A DNA stretch of 64,000 bases from contig NZ_CP038800.1 in NCBI RefSeq assembly GCF_024400535.1, positions 1,488,001 to 1,552,000 of the forward strand. The letters run 5' to 3'. This DNA is from Treponema denticola (GTDB lineage: Bacteria; Spirochaetota; Spirochaetia; Treponematales; Treponemataceae). Below the pieces are notes generated by a model. The model did no database searches, had not been told where the DNA came from, and saw nothing but the letters and a program-made list of their open reading frames with translations. Of this stretch, positions 1 through 7,779 are shown piece by piece (within the stretch, counting starts at the first letter, position 1; each line of letters opens with the position of its first letter). The position numbers and the translations under genes were made by a program.

Positions 1-804
1 TTCCTGCTGCTGCTCATAGGCCTTTATAAGGCCTTCAACTTCGATGGTTCTTATCCGCTCATAATCGCTGTAGGTTCCCTTATATTTTTTTAGAGTTCCC
101 TTAAAAAGCTCGTAAGTTTCGGTTACAGTTTGATCCAAAAAGTAGCGGTCATGGCTTACAAGCAAAAAGCCTCCCTTAAATTTTTTAAGCCAAAGCTCAA
201 GCCAAGATCGGGCTTCGATATCGAGGTAGTTTGTGGGCTCATCAAGAACAATTATGTCGGCATTTTGTAAAAGAACCTTTGCAAGGGCTATACGCATTTG
301 CCAGCCCCCTGAAAATTCTTCCGTGTTCTTATTAAAATCCGCTGAAGAAAAGCCCAAGCCCCTTAAGGTTTCGTCAATAAGGCCTTTTTTTGAATTCCAG
401 CCGGAATTTTCAAGCCTTGTCTGCAAGGCATGATAATCGTTTGCCAAGGCGAGGAGTTTTTGCTCATCTTTTTCGGTTTTCATCTTTTCGCCGACCTCGT
501 CCATGGCCTTGATAATATCGTAGCCGTAGGCAAAGGCTGTTTCGGCCTCTTCAGCCAAGGTCTTGCCCTTGTGGACAATGCCGGATTGAGGTAGGTAGGC
601 TATTGATGTATCTTTTTCTGAGGCTATCTCCCCTGAATCCGCCTTTATTTGGCCTGCAACAATCTTCATTAAGGTAGACTTGCCGCAGCCGTTCGCACCG
701 GTAAGGGCTGCCTTTGTTCCGGCCGTTAAAATGAGGGTTATATCTTTTAAAATGTCCCTGTCACCGAAGGCGAGGGAAATCTTTGAAAGCTGTATAAAAG
801 GCAT
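1..804 (-). CDS. ABC-F family ATP-binding protein, C-terminal part beyond window
   Basis: Soluble ATPase of the ABC-F type (translation or antibiotic-protection factors acting at the ribosome). 268 residues are visible, starting at ATG 802-804; the gene runs off the left edge. Visible motifs are Walker A GANGCGKS at residues 36-43, signature SGGWQ near 165-169, Walker B IIVLDEPTNYLD near 184-195 and the switch histidine in SHDRYFLDQ near 217-225. A charged linker begins after residue 235. There is no membrane segment, and LDEPTNYLD is typical of ABC-F proteins rather than transporters. The second ATPase half should lie outside the window, so the exact subfamily (EttA, Uup, YdiF/YbiT-like) cannot be fixed. 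It sits 4 bases downstream of the lipoprotein gene and is probably co-transcribed with it. Confidence 0.9.
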   Translation of the reverse strand, partial: MPFIQLSKISLAFGDRDILKDITLILTAGTKAALTGANGCGKSTLMKIVAGQIKADSGEIASEKDTSIAYLPQSGIVHKGKTLAEEAETAFAYGYDIIKAMDEVGEKMKTEKDEQKLLALANDYHALQTRLENSGWNSKKGLIDETLRGLGFSSADFNKNTEEFSGGWQMRIALAKVLLQNADIIVLDEPTNYLDIEARSWLELWLKKFKGGFLLVSHDRYFLDQTVTETYELFKGTLKKYKGTYSDYERIRTIEVEGLIKAYEQQQE

Positions 805-808
805 AGTC

Positions 809-2128
809 TTATTTTGCTGCAAAGAATAAAATTACAGGATTCAAACTTCGGCGCATCACGATATTATCCTTTATTCCCGAAGATTCTACCGCTTCAAGGC
901 GGAGTCCCTTGGAGGAAATACTGTACATAAATACAACCGGTTCGGCCGTTTTTTCAAATTTAAAACTTAAAACACCATCATAGTCGGCTGAAAGTTTTTT
1001 ATCTAAAAAATATTTTAAGCTTACTTTTCCGGAAGAACCTGCTCCGGAAGGTATAATTGAAGGGGATATAAGGCTATATCCGCTCCAAATAAATTGCCCG
1101 TCAGGCAGTATCTTTAAAGAGCCGAAATTTTCCGATGTAAATTCGGATGAAGTTTTAGCTATCCTTTGTATGACAGCTTCTCTTCTTTTTATTTCGTTAT
1201 TGATAATATTTTCAGGTGCTGCATTTAGGGTAATAAAATTTTCCTGCCTGAGTTTTCCGTTCATATCGGAAAATTCGAGAGTTATGATATCCTTACCCCT
1301 TATCTGCATTGAAAGATTAGAGCCCTCGAAGAGATATTTGTTTCCTGATTTTATAATCCGCGTGTATGGAAAGGAAAGCCTTGTATTTTGAAGCTCTACT
1401 CTTGCAATACCTGACCGTAAACCCGGAAAAAAGCCCCAAGTAAGGCTCATTTTATCGAGATCAACCTGCCTGTTGTTTATCATTTTTCGGTAATGCTCTG
1501 GATACCAAAATTCGTTTAAAACAGCCTCAAGCTCTGCATCTTTTTCTTGGGTTAAATTCGTGTTTTCGGAGGATTCGCTTTTTCTTTCATCATAGATATT
1601 AAGATTATATGAAAAGCACCAGCCCTGTATGCCGTCCTCAGTTAGAACTTCGTACCACTGCCCATCCATAGGTTTTCCGCCCTTTAAAACCGGAACTCCT
1701 TCTCCTGACCATAGAATTTTGACAAGTTGTCCTAATTTTAGGCGGTAAACCTGATTTGAGGTGTTGTCAGGATTTGAACGCATTGGAAGACCGTCTAATT
1801 TAACCCTTGCATAAGCGTGTTTATGCTCACCCAATCTTGCTTGAAATTTAGCTGCATCTTTTTTTGATTCAAAAAAAGTCAGCTGCCAAAGAGGAATTTC
1901 AAATCTTACCGCAGTTTTTTCGTTTAGACCTACAATATAAACCTTTTCGATATTTGATTTTACATAAACCGGAATTATATCTCCTGCAGTGAGGTTATAT
2001 TCGGGAATTGACCAGTTTACTACACCGTACCCCAGCTTTTTTGAACAGGAGCTAAAAAAAAGAGCTGATGCTGTAACTAACACTGCTATAAAAAGAATCA
2101 GTTTCCATTTTTGAGAAAAATTATTCAT
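809..2128 (-). CDS. Lipoprotein with bacterial SH3-like domain
   Basis: Predicted exported lipoprotein of 439 residues. The N-terminus has a basic start, a hydrophobic stretch and a spirochete-style lipobox FFSSC with Cys28 as the likely lipidated residue. Residues about 100-175 look like an SH3b domain (a GLPMRSNP segment followed by GQLVKILWSG and a WYEVLTEDGIQGWCF segment), a fold often used to bind peptidoglycan or peptides. The remainder is probably a beta-rich ligand domain with no family I recognise. It lies between the purQ-like gene upstream (34-base gap) and the ABC-F gene downstream, in one minus-strand run. The substrate is unknown. Confidence 0.75.
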   Translation of the reverse strand: MNNFSQKWKLILFIAVLVTASALFFSSCSKKLGYGVVNWSIPEYNLTAGDIIPVYVKSNIEKVYIVGLNEKTAVRFEIPLWQLTFFESKKDAAKFQARLGEHKHAYARVKLDGLPMRSNPDNTSNQVYRLKLGQLVKILWSGEGVPVLKGGKPMDGQWYEVLTEDGIQGWCFSYNLNIYDERKSESSENTNLTQEKDAELEAVLNEFWYPEHYRKMINNRQVDLDKMSLTWGFFPGLRSGIARVELQNTRLSFPYTRIIKSGNKYLFEGSNLSMQIRGKDIITLEFSDMNGKLRQENFITLNAAPENIINNEIKRREAVIQRIAKTSSEFTSENFGSLKILPDGQFIWSGYSLISPSIIPSGAGSSGKVSLKYFLDKKLSADYDGVLSFKFEKTAEPVVFMYSISSKGLRLEAVESSGIKDNIVMRRSLNPVILFFAAK

Positions 2129-2162
2129 GCAAATACCTCAAAATATTTCTTAAAATATTTTT

Positions 2163-2978
2163 TTATAGAACGTAATTGACTCCGGCCTTCCACATATCGA
2201 GGCAGAGCCTTGTGCGTTCTTTTTCTTCTTCCGAATCCCTTTCTCTTATAACTACATTATTTTCGGGATGAGGCATGAGACCGAGAACATTTCCTTGGGA
2301 ATTGCATATGCCGGCTATATCTGCAAGCGATCCGTTAGGATTAAAAGGGTACTCTCCATTTGCCGGGATTCCCTTATCGGCTTCCCTTCCTCCGTAAACT
2401 AGAGCAACCTGTCCTTTTTTAAACAAGTCATCGAGAGTTTTTTGAGAGTCAGTCAAAAAGCGGCCTTCGCCGTGGGCTATGGGACAGTGTATATTGCCTT
2501 TTAGGTTCTTTGTCCAGATACAGTTTGATTTTTGGGGAATCATAGTTGTAAACCGGCACTCAAATCTGCCTTGTTTATTGTAGGTTAGGGTGGCCTGCCT
2601 GTTTTTATAGCCGTCTTTATCTAAAATTACCTTTCCTTCTTTTTCTTTTCCGGGGAGGATGCCTGATTTTACCAAAATCTGAAAACCGTTACAAATGCCT
2701 ATAACCGGCTTTCCTGCCGATACAAATTCGCTTACCTCATCAAAAAAGTAATTGCTTAAATCGAGGGCAAAGAGTTTTCCGGCTCCAAGAGCATCCGCAT
2801 AAGAAAAACCGCCCGGAATTACAAGAATCTCATAGTCTTTCCAATTTTTTTCTTTTGCTTTAAGCTTATTTATATGGACTATCTCAGGCTCTGCTCCTGC
2901 AAGTTCTAAGGCTCTTGCCGCATCTCCGTCTCTATTGGTTCCTGTTGCATGTAATACTAAGGCTCTAGGTTTTATCAT
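2163..2978 (-). CDS. purQ: Phosphoribosylformylglycinamidine synthase subunit PurQ-like glutamine amidotransferase
   Basis: Class I glutamine amidotransferase of 271 residues resembling the PurQ glutaminase of FGAM synthase (de novo purine synthesis). It shows VIPGGFSYADALGAG near 53-67, the nucleophile Cys96 in GICNGFQIL, and a C-terminal MPHPENNV segment carrying the His/Glu of the triad. The start overlaps the stop of the ComFB-like gene as TAATG, so translation is probably coupled. No other pur gene is in the window, and many treponemes have incomplete purine synthesis, so its partner PurL must be elsewhere or the protein has another role. The length fits the longer PurQ/PurL-C-terminal type. 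Confidence 0.8.
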   Translation of the reverse strand: MIKPRALVLHATGTNRDGDAARALELAGAEPEIVHINKLKAKEKNWKDYEILVIPGGFSYADALGAGKLFALDLSNYFFDEVSEFVSAGKPVIGICNGFQILVKSGILPGKEKEGKVILDKDGYKNRQATLTYNKQGRFECRFTTMIPQKSNCIWTKNLKGNIHCPIAHGEGRFLTDSQKTLDDLFKKGQVALVYGGREADKGIPANGEYPFNPNGSLADIAGICNSQGNVLGLMPHPENNVVIRERDSEEEKERTRLCLDMWKAGVNYVL

Positions 2979-3679
2979 TATTCTTCCTCACCGTGTTTGC
3001 ATAAAAATAAATTTTTAATTTGATAAAAATTTGAAGTGTCCAAAGGAGATTTTGTTCTATCGTCTGCCTCTAATTCAATATCAAATGAAAAATTAGTAGG
3101 ATCAAAGTCTTCTTTTTCAGCTTTTAGGACAAAAATAAACTTTTCCGTATCTCCTGCGTTTTTTGCGGGAATCGATTTTGGACAAAATGTATAAGCTCCC
3201 GGGGTTTTGTCCGATATTGTATAAGGATTGTCCCAAAGAATACTCATCTGAGGTACAAGCTCCCCATTCATTTTCAGGCTTATTGTAACATTTTCCATAG
3301 GTCTAAAATTGCTTCCGTTTAAAATATTTCCGGTTATTGCCGGGAAATTAAAAACAGGTGTGTTTTCGGTTTCCAATACAGGTTCATGGTCATGAGGCCT
3401 TTTTGTAGAAAGAACCTTGTGCATACCTTCAATTACCAAACTTGTAATATCGGCCATAATCTGAATTTTTTCTGTTTTTTCAAATTTTAAAAAGTGAGCA
3501 AGACCTCTTCCCGATTTTATATATCGTGGTTTAAGCCGGTTGAGTACATAGCACATGGTGTCAACTCTGCATTGCATACAGCTGCATGTAAGCCAGTCTT
3601 CTTTTTTTTCTTCGGCTTCGTCAAATAATTTGTTGACTTCATCATATACCAAGTCTTCCATAACATTATGAATGATCAT
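2978..3679 (-). CDS. ComFB-domain protein
   Basis: Protein of about 233 residues whose first ~90 residues look like the late-competence ComFB domain. They begin IIHNVMEDLVYDEVNKLF and carry a cysteine cluster CSCMQC followed by RVDTMCYVLNRLKPRY, a putative metal site. The C-terminal half contains a beta-rich segment of unknown function. I chose ATG 3677-3679 because AAGGAGA lies about 7 bases upstream; the frame stays open to an upstream TTG at 3700. ComFB-like domains in other bacteria have been linked to motility and second-messenger binding; its role here is unknown. It is coupled to the purQ-like gene by a TAATG overlap. Confidence 0.7.
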   Translation of the reverse strand: MIIHNVMEDLVYDEVNKLFDEAEEKKEDWLTCSCMQCRVDTMCYVLNRLKPRYIKSGRGLAHFLKFEKTEKIQIMADITSLVIEGMHKVLSTKRPHDHEPVLETENTPVFNFPAITGNILNGSNFRPMENVTISLKMNGELVPQMSILWDNPYTISDKTPGAYTFCPKSIPAKNAGDTEKFIFVLKAEKEDFDPTNFSFDIELEADDRTKSPLDTSNFYQIKNLFLCKHGEEE

Positions 3680-3746
3680 AAATACTCTCCTTAAGATCAA
3701 TTAGCTCATCGCTTTGTCAAAACAGCTAACCCATTTTACCCTATAT

Positions 3747-4985
3747 TTAAAAAATCGGCAAGATTGTTTGCTTAAGATTTATAACTTTTTTATAAATTTT
3801 CTCGTGGACTGCAATTCTTATTTTTCTAAGGGACGGAACAAGGTTTTGTATAAATTCGTTTGAAAAGACTGTAGAGCTTCCGCTAAAGATTCTTTTTTCA
3901 TCACAAATAAATAGATCCGATTCAAAAGAAATTTTCTCCGGTATATCTATAATAATATCCTCATGGCCTATTTTTAGGCCCGTTTTGCTTGAAAAATGCT
4001 CTGCTAAGGTTTTTTCTGCTTTTAAACGCTTATTTAAGTTTTCTAAGTCTTTATGTCTTGGATTTTTGTCTTGAAAAGCTTCTTCAAATACTATTTTATA
4101 AATTTTTCCAAGCCTTAAGTCTTCGGAAAGTTTTTTTTCAGGATAGTTTTTCTTCTCCAAAAGGCGGAAAATATCATCATCGTTTAAATTGTATAAATCG
4201 TCGGCAAAAACTTCTTTTTTTTCCATACCCATAAAGATTGCTTTTTTCATCATTGCTGTAGCTATGCGCACATCTTTATGCCAATAGACTGACTTATACA
4301 TTAAATATTTTGAAAATAGGATGCTTTCAACGCTTATAATGGCCTTAGATTCTATTTTTATCCCGTTTTTTTTATCGGGAATCAACTGGGAAAGGATAAA
4401 ATCGGTATCTTGAATACCGTAAGGTACTCCGCAATAAAAAGCATCTCTGTTTAGGTAGTCTAATTTATCAGGATCAAGGACACCTGAAAGAAGTTTTTGA
4501 AAAAAAAGCGTTTCAGTATCTTGTCCGTCTTTTTTTGTAATAATTGCAGATACTTGCTCAGGGGCAGCTCCGGTTTTTGCAACTATTGAGCTAAAAGGCT
4601 CTTTTAAAATGAGCTCGCCGGTTAGATCTTCATGTTCTCTTAGGTCTAATTCTTTTAAAGAATGAGTAAAAGGAAAATGGCCTAAATCATGGAGGAGGGC
4701 TGCCGCTAAAAATGACATAGCCCCCTGTGTTGAAACCCAAGCATCAGCTCCTTTTTTTAAAAGAATATCAAGCATTTTTAAGGCTGTATTATAGACTCCT
4801 ATACTATGAGAAGCTCTTGTATGGCTCGCTCCCGGGTATACAAGCTCTGCAGGTCCTAGCTGTTTTATCTTATATAGGCGTATAAAAGGTTCTTGTTTTG
4901 TTATTGTATACAGATCATCGTTCATCCATATATGTTTCCATATCGGATCGCGTACCGCTTTTGAAAAATTATTTAATTCAATCAT
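3747..4985 (-). CDS. HD-domain phosphohydrolase (dGTPase/SAMHD1-like)
   Basis: Cytoplasmic metal-dependent phosphohydrolase of 412 residues. The HD signature is visible as H60 in SHTRASHSIG, His99-Asp100 in LLHDLGHFPFTHS, and a later Asp in the LDPDKLDYLNRD segment near 170-180. LDYLNRD and the early RLYKIKQLG...YPGASHTR block are typical of the YdhJ/SAMHD1-like branch related to dNTP triphosphohydrolases. Substrate (dNTPs or other nucleotides) is not shown by the sequence. It is the first gene of a minus-strand run, is transcribed away from flaA, and has only a very short predicted leader without a clear Shine-Dalgarno site. Confidence 0.8.
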   Translation of the reverse strand: MIELNNFSKAVRDPIWKHIWMNDDLYTITKQEPFIRLYKIKQLGPAELVYPGASHTRASHSIGVYNTALKMLDILLKKGADAWVSTQGAMSFLAAALLHDLGHFPFTHSLKELDLREHEDLTGELILKEPFSSIVAKTGAAPEQVSAIITKKDGQDTETLFFQKLLSGVLDPDKLDYLNRDAFYCGVPYGIQDTDFILSQLIPDKKNGIKIESKAIISVESILFSKYLMYKSVYWHKDVRIATAMMKKAIFMGMEKKEVFADDLYNLNDDDIFRLLEKKNYPEKKLSEDLRLGKIYKIVFEEAFQDKNPRHKDLENLNKRLKAEKTLAEHFSSKTGLKIGHEDIIIDIPEKISFESDLFICDEKRIFSGSSTVFSNEFIQNLVPSLRKIRIAVHEKIYKKVINLKQTILPIF

Positions 4986-4997
4986 AAGGCAATTGAT

Positions 4998-5026
4998 ATT
5001 CTAACATAAATTTGATATAATGTCGA
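4998..5026 (-). promoter_or_regulatory. Putative sigma-70 promoter for the HD gene
   Basis: Reading the minus strand, TCGACA, a 17-base spacer and TAGAAT are followed by the HD gene start 12 bases later. The predicted transcript would have only a few leader bases. It lies back-to-back with the flaA promoter region. Confidence 0.45.
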
Positions 5027-5120
5027 TAACAGAATTTTATATTTAAAAAACTGTAGAAACCGGTTGAATTTGCCGATACTTACTATGTGGATTTATTTTG
5101 AGGAAAATATTGTTTTTGGT

Positions 5121-5149
5121 TTGACAAATAATGCTTTTTCCAATATAAT
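5121..5149 (+). promoter_or_regulatory. Consensus sigma-70 promoter for the flaA pair
   Basis: TTGACA, exactly 17 bases, then TATAAT. The start codon is 38 bases beyond the -10 box, with AAAAGGAG at 5174-5181. This is a perfect housekeeping consensus, consistent with knowledge that spirochete flaA sheath genes are often sigma-70 controlled while core filament genes may use sigma-28. Confidence 0.85.
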
Positions 5150-5187
5150 ACAACACAGAGTTTGAAACGAAACAAAAGGAGTTATAC

Positions 5188-5907
5188 ATGAAACATGGCG
5201 GTTTAGTTTTTGCGGGTATTGCTTTAGCACTCTTGCTCGCATTTGCACCTTTAACGGCGCAGAGTAGTTCGATTAATTATCAAACTTATATGGTCGATAC
5301 ATTTGATGATCCTGACGGTCAAGATTGGGCATATCATGCAGTCGGCAGTAAATTTGTTACTGAAGGATATCCTGTTTTAAAGTATATTGACGGAATGCCT
5401 CATTCGGTTAGAGTAATGCAGGAAGATCCCGAAAAGGCTAAATTTCTTGGAATGCAAGTGAAATTTAACCGTAAAGGCGATAATTGGGTCGATATTATTC
5501 CGACAAAAAAAGGAGATAAAGGTGTAGAAGCCTATGAAATCCCTTTTAAAGGACGCATTCATCGATTGGATATGTGGGTTTGGGGGGCAGGATATTATTA
5601 CTATATAGAAATCCTCGTACGTGACTGTGAAGGAAGAATACATGCATTGCCTTTAGGTTATGTTAACTTTAAAGGCTGGCAGAATATGCATGTTACAGTA
5701 CCGACCAATATTCCTCAAGCCTCCAGATATCTTGGAAATAAAAATAAATTGGCTTTTGTAGCTTTTAGAATTAGGACATCACCCAGCGAAAGAGTAGATG
5801 ACTTTAAAATTTATTTTGATCAATTTAAGGCTTTAACTGATGTATTTGTGGACTCATTTGACGGCTATGAATTGGGTGAAATCGATTTTGAAAAACAGAC
5901 TGAATAG
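5188..5907 (+). CDS. Flagellar filament outer-layer (sheath) protein FlaA homolog
   Basis: Exported periplasmic flagellar sheath protein of 239 residues. The N-terminus is a classic signal peptide (residues 1-24, ending in LTAQS). The body shows FlaA features: a DTFDDPDGQDWAYHAVGS opening block, a VKFNRKGDNWVDIIP strand pair, the RIHRLDMWVWGAGYYY core, a GWQNMHVTVP segment and a C-terminal IYFDQFKALTDV motif. It lies 15 bases ahead of a second flaA-type gene, so the two form an operon. FlaA coats the FlaB core of periplasmic flagella. It could correspond to the treponemal FlaA2-type paralog; the subtype assignment is tentative. Confidence 0.88.
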   Translation: MKHGGLVFAGIALALLLAFAPLTAQSSSINYQTYMVDTFDDPDGQDWAYHAVGSKFVTEGYPVLKYIDGMPHSVRVMQEDPEKAKFLGMQVKFNRKGDNWVDIIPTKKGDKGVEAYEIPFKGRIHRLDMWVWGAGYYYYIEILVRDCEGRIHALPLGYVNFKGWQNMHVTVPTNIPQASRYLGNKNKLAFVAFRIRTSPSERVDDFKIYFDQFKALTDVFVDSFDGYELGEIDFEKQTE

Positions 5908-5922
5908 AACGGAGGTTAAAGT

Positions 5923-6669
5923 ATGAAAAAGAGTATAGCTATAATTTTGTTTTTAATAGGTTTGGTTACGTTTTCTTTTGCTCAGCAAAATTCAGCAGAA
6001 AATGATTTTTCTAATGTAGATGCCGCAGATCCTACTAAGATCGGCGTTGATTCTGCAGAGCAGAGAATTAAAGAAGTTTCTATTGACAAATTTGAAAACG
6101 AAGGTACATGGTACGCAAAGATGTCAGCTGATGAAGGAGTAGTAAGCTCCAGACTCTTTAACGGCAATCCCTTGAATAAGAAACCTATTCCTGCAGAAGA
6201 AGGCCTTGAGCTTACAGATGATAAGGTTCTCGGGGTAAAAGTTTCTTTTTATCGACGCGGATATAACTCCTTTGAAGTTCATGCAACAAAGGCTCTCCCT
6301 GTAGAGGGAATTGCAAAAACAGCAAGTGTTTGGGTTGTAGGCCGAAGCTATCCCCATACAATGAAACTCATCGTAGAAGATTTTTGGGGAAAGAAATTTG
6401 AGCTTTATGTAGGAAAACTAAATCATTCAGGCTGGAAGCTTATGACTGTTGCTATTCCGCCGCAGAATTCTGCAGGAAAAACAGGTATTATCCAAAAGGA
6501 TTACCACTATGGAACAAGCATGGGGCTTAAGATTGTAGGATTCCGAGTTGAATGTGATCCTGAAGAAGCTTATGGTCATTACTACATTTATTTTGATGAT
6601 CTTCGCGTCGTAAGCGACTTATACGAAGTTGATATGCACGACAAGGATGATATGTCGGATAACTGGTAA
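5923..6669 (+). CDS. Flagellar filament outer-layer protein FlaA homolog, second copy
   Basis: Second FlaA-family sheath protein, 248 residues, with signal peptide about residues 1-20 (ending SFAQQ). It shares the architecture of the preceding gene: FENEGTWYAKMSADEG opening, VKVSFYRRGYNSFEVHA strands, ASVWVVGRSYPHTMKL core, a GWKLMTVAIPP segment and YIYFDDLRVVSDLYEVD near the end. It is preceded by ACGGAGGT, a strong ribosome site. The two copies are clearly diverged paralogs rather than a recent duplication. The operon ends at a strong convergent terminator just downstream. Confidence 0.88.
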   Translation: MKKSIAIILFLIGLVTFSFAQQNSAENDFSNVDAADPTKIGVDSAEQRIKEVSIDKFENEGTWYAKMSADEGVVSSRLFNGNPLNKKPIPAEEGLELTDDKVLGVKVSFYRRGYNSFEVHATKALPVEGIAKTASVWVVGRSYPHTMKLIVEDFWGKKFELYVGKLNHSGWKLMTVAIPPQNSAGKTGIIQKDYHYGTSMGLKIVGFRVECDPEEAYGHYYIYFDDLRVVSDLYEVDMHDKDDMSDNW

Positions 6670-6701
6670 AAAAAATATCTTATAAAATTTAATTTTATTA
6701 T

Positions 6702-6744
6702 AAAAAGGGTTGAAAATTTCTTAAAGATGTTTTTAACCCTTTTT
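6702..6744. terminator. Bidirectional intrinsic terminator
   Basis: AAAAAGGGTT at 6702-6711 pairs perfectly with AACCCTTTTT at 6735-6744. The run of T on one side and A on the other lets it stop both the flaA operon and the converging minus-strand gene whose stop codon begins at 6745. Confidence 0.85.
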
Positions 6745-7419
6745 TTATAGATTTTTAATTTTTTTGTACAGTGTAAACCTGTCTCTTTTTCCGGCAGCCT
6801 TTATAATGCCTGCTTTTTTTAAAAACCAGCTTGTATAAGAAGCGTATTTTTTTGCTCCCAATGTTTTTAGATCTTGGTTTGTGAATTCTTCGGGAAGAAG
6901 GTCTAAGACTTTTTTGCATATAGTCCTCATATTTTTATACTCTTCAGTACTATGTATTTCGATTAGTTTTTTATTTATAACTCCGGGCCGGTGAGCTTTT
7001 CTTTTTTTCGGCCCTGTATCGGTTTTTATAATCTCAGAGCTTATGTACACCAGTTTAAAACTTAAGTTTTTATTATCGATTAAATGATAAAGTCCTGAAA
7101 GTTCCTTAAAAATTTGGAAAAAGATACCATGTTTTGGGCTTTTTCTCCTGTATTTGATTGTTCCGTCTTTATTTAGAACGGAAATATAAGAATTTTGAGC
7201 TATGGGATAAATAATCTCTACTTTGTGCTCTGATAAAAATTTTTCAAGTTTTAGTCTTAAAGCACTTAGATTTGAGGTTTGAATTTCTATGATTTTACCG
7301 TCATTGCACAGAATATCACAAATGCTTCCTAAAAGAGGCTGCTCGGTTTTTCCGTTTTTAGGGCAAAAGTATTCTTTAAGGCTTTTGTGTAAGTCGCTTT
7401 CGTTATAGGTATTTATCAT
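6745..7419 (-). CDS. Hypothetical protein with nuclease-like core and C-terminal winged-helix-like region
   Basis: Protein of 224 residues that I cannot assign to a named family. The segment GSICDILCNDGKIIEIQTSN near residues 31-50 places an Asp and a Glu-x-Gln as in PD-(D/E)XK folds of the E-x-Q type. A basic middle part (PKKRKAHRPG) and a C-terminal block (LPEEFTNQDLKTLG...WFLKKAGII) resembling a winged helix would suit DNA or RNA binding. The function is inference from these patterns only. It sits 23 bases after a small hypothetical gene, on the same strand, ending at the shared terminator. Confidence 0.6.
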   Translation of the reverse strand: MINTYNESDLHKSLKEYFCPKNGKTEQPLLGSICDILCNDGKIIEIQTSNLSALRLKLEKFLSEHKVEIIYPIAQNSYISVLNKDGTIKYRRKSPKHGIFFQIFKELSGLYHLIDNKNLSFKLVYISSEIIKTDTGPKKRKAHRPGVINKKLIEIHSTEEYKNMRTICKKVLDLLPEEFTNQDLKTLGAKKYASYTSWFLKKAGIIKAAGKRDRFTLYKKIKNL

Positions 7420-7442
7420 CAGCTTTAGCAGGCCTTAATTGT

Positions 7443-7682
7443 TTAAACATAGTCTAAAAGTTCTTCTGCACTAAGCTGTTCGAGGATGTATATGGTTTGA
7501 ATGATTCCCCTATCTTCGATAGTACGCTTTCCTTGAACTTGATAAACAATCATCTTATTTGTAGGTAATTGATGAGGAAGAATTCTTCCGTTTATATCTA
7601 AAAAGCTTCCTGCAGATACAGGGCCGTCTATTTCCTGTTTTTCTCCATCTGGATAAATAATATAGTATTCATATAATGTCAT
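7443..7682 (-). CDS. Small hypothetical protein
   Basis: Protein of about 79 residues from ATG 7680-7682 (the frame is open to a TTG at 7718). The sequence begins MTLYEYYIIYPDGEKQEI and ends EQLSAEELLDYV. It is acidic, without membrane segment or signal peptide, and I recognise no domain. It is directly upstream of the nuclease-like gene and probably shares its transcript; it may be a partner or regulator. Confidence 0.55.
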   Translation of the reverse strand: MTLYEYYIIYPDGEKQEIDGPVSAGSFLDINGRILPHQLPTNKMIVYQVQGKRTIEDRGIIQTIYILEQLSAEELLDYV

Positions 7683-7743
7683 GGTCTTAAGTCTATACTC
7701 TTTTAAAGAACTTGTCAATTTAGTGAATTAGACATTTATAGTC

Positions 7744-7772
7744 TTTACATTTTTTTTTGAATGAGATATTAT
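7744..7772 (+). promoter_or_regulatory. Putative promoter giving a leaderless antiporter mRNA
   Basis: TTTACA, 17 bases, TATTAT, then only 7 bases to the ATG at 7780. No Shine-Dalgarno sequence is present, so transcription would start at or next to the start codon. Confidence 0.55.
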
Positions 7773-7779
7773 TTACGTT

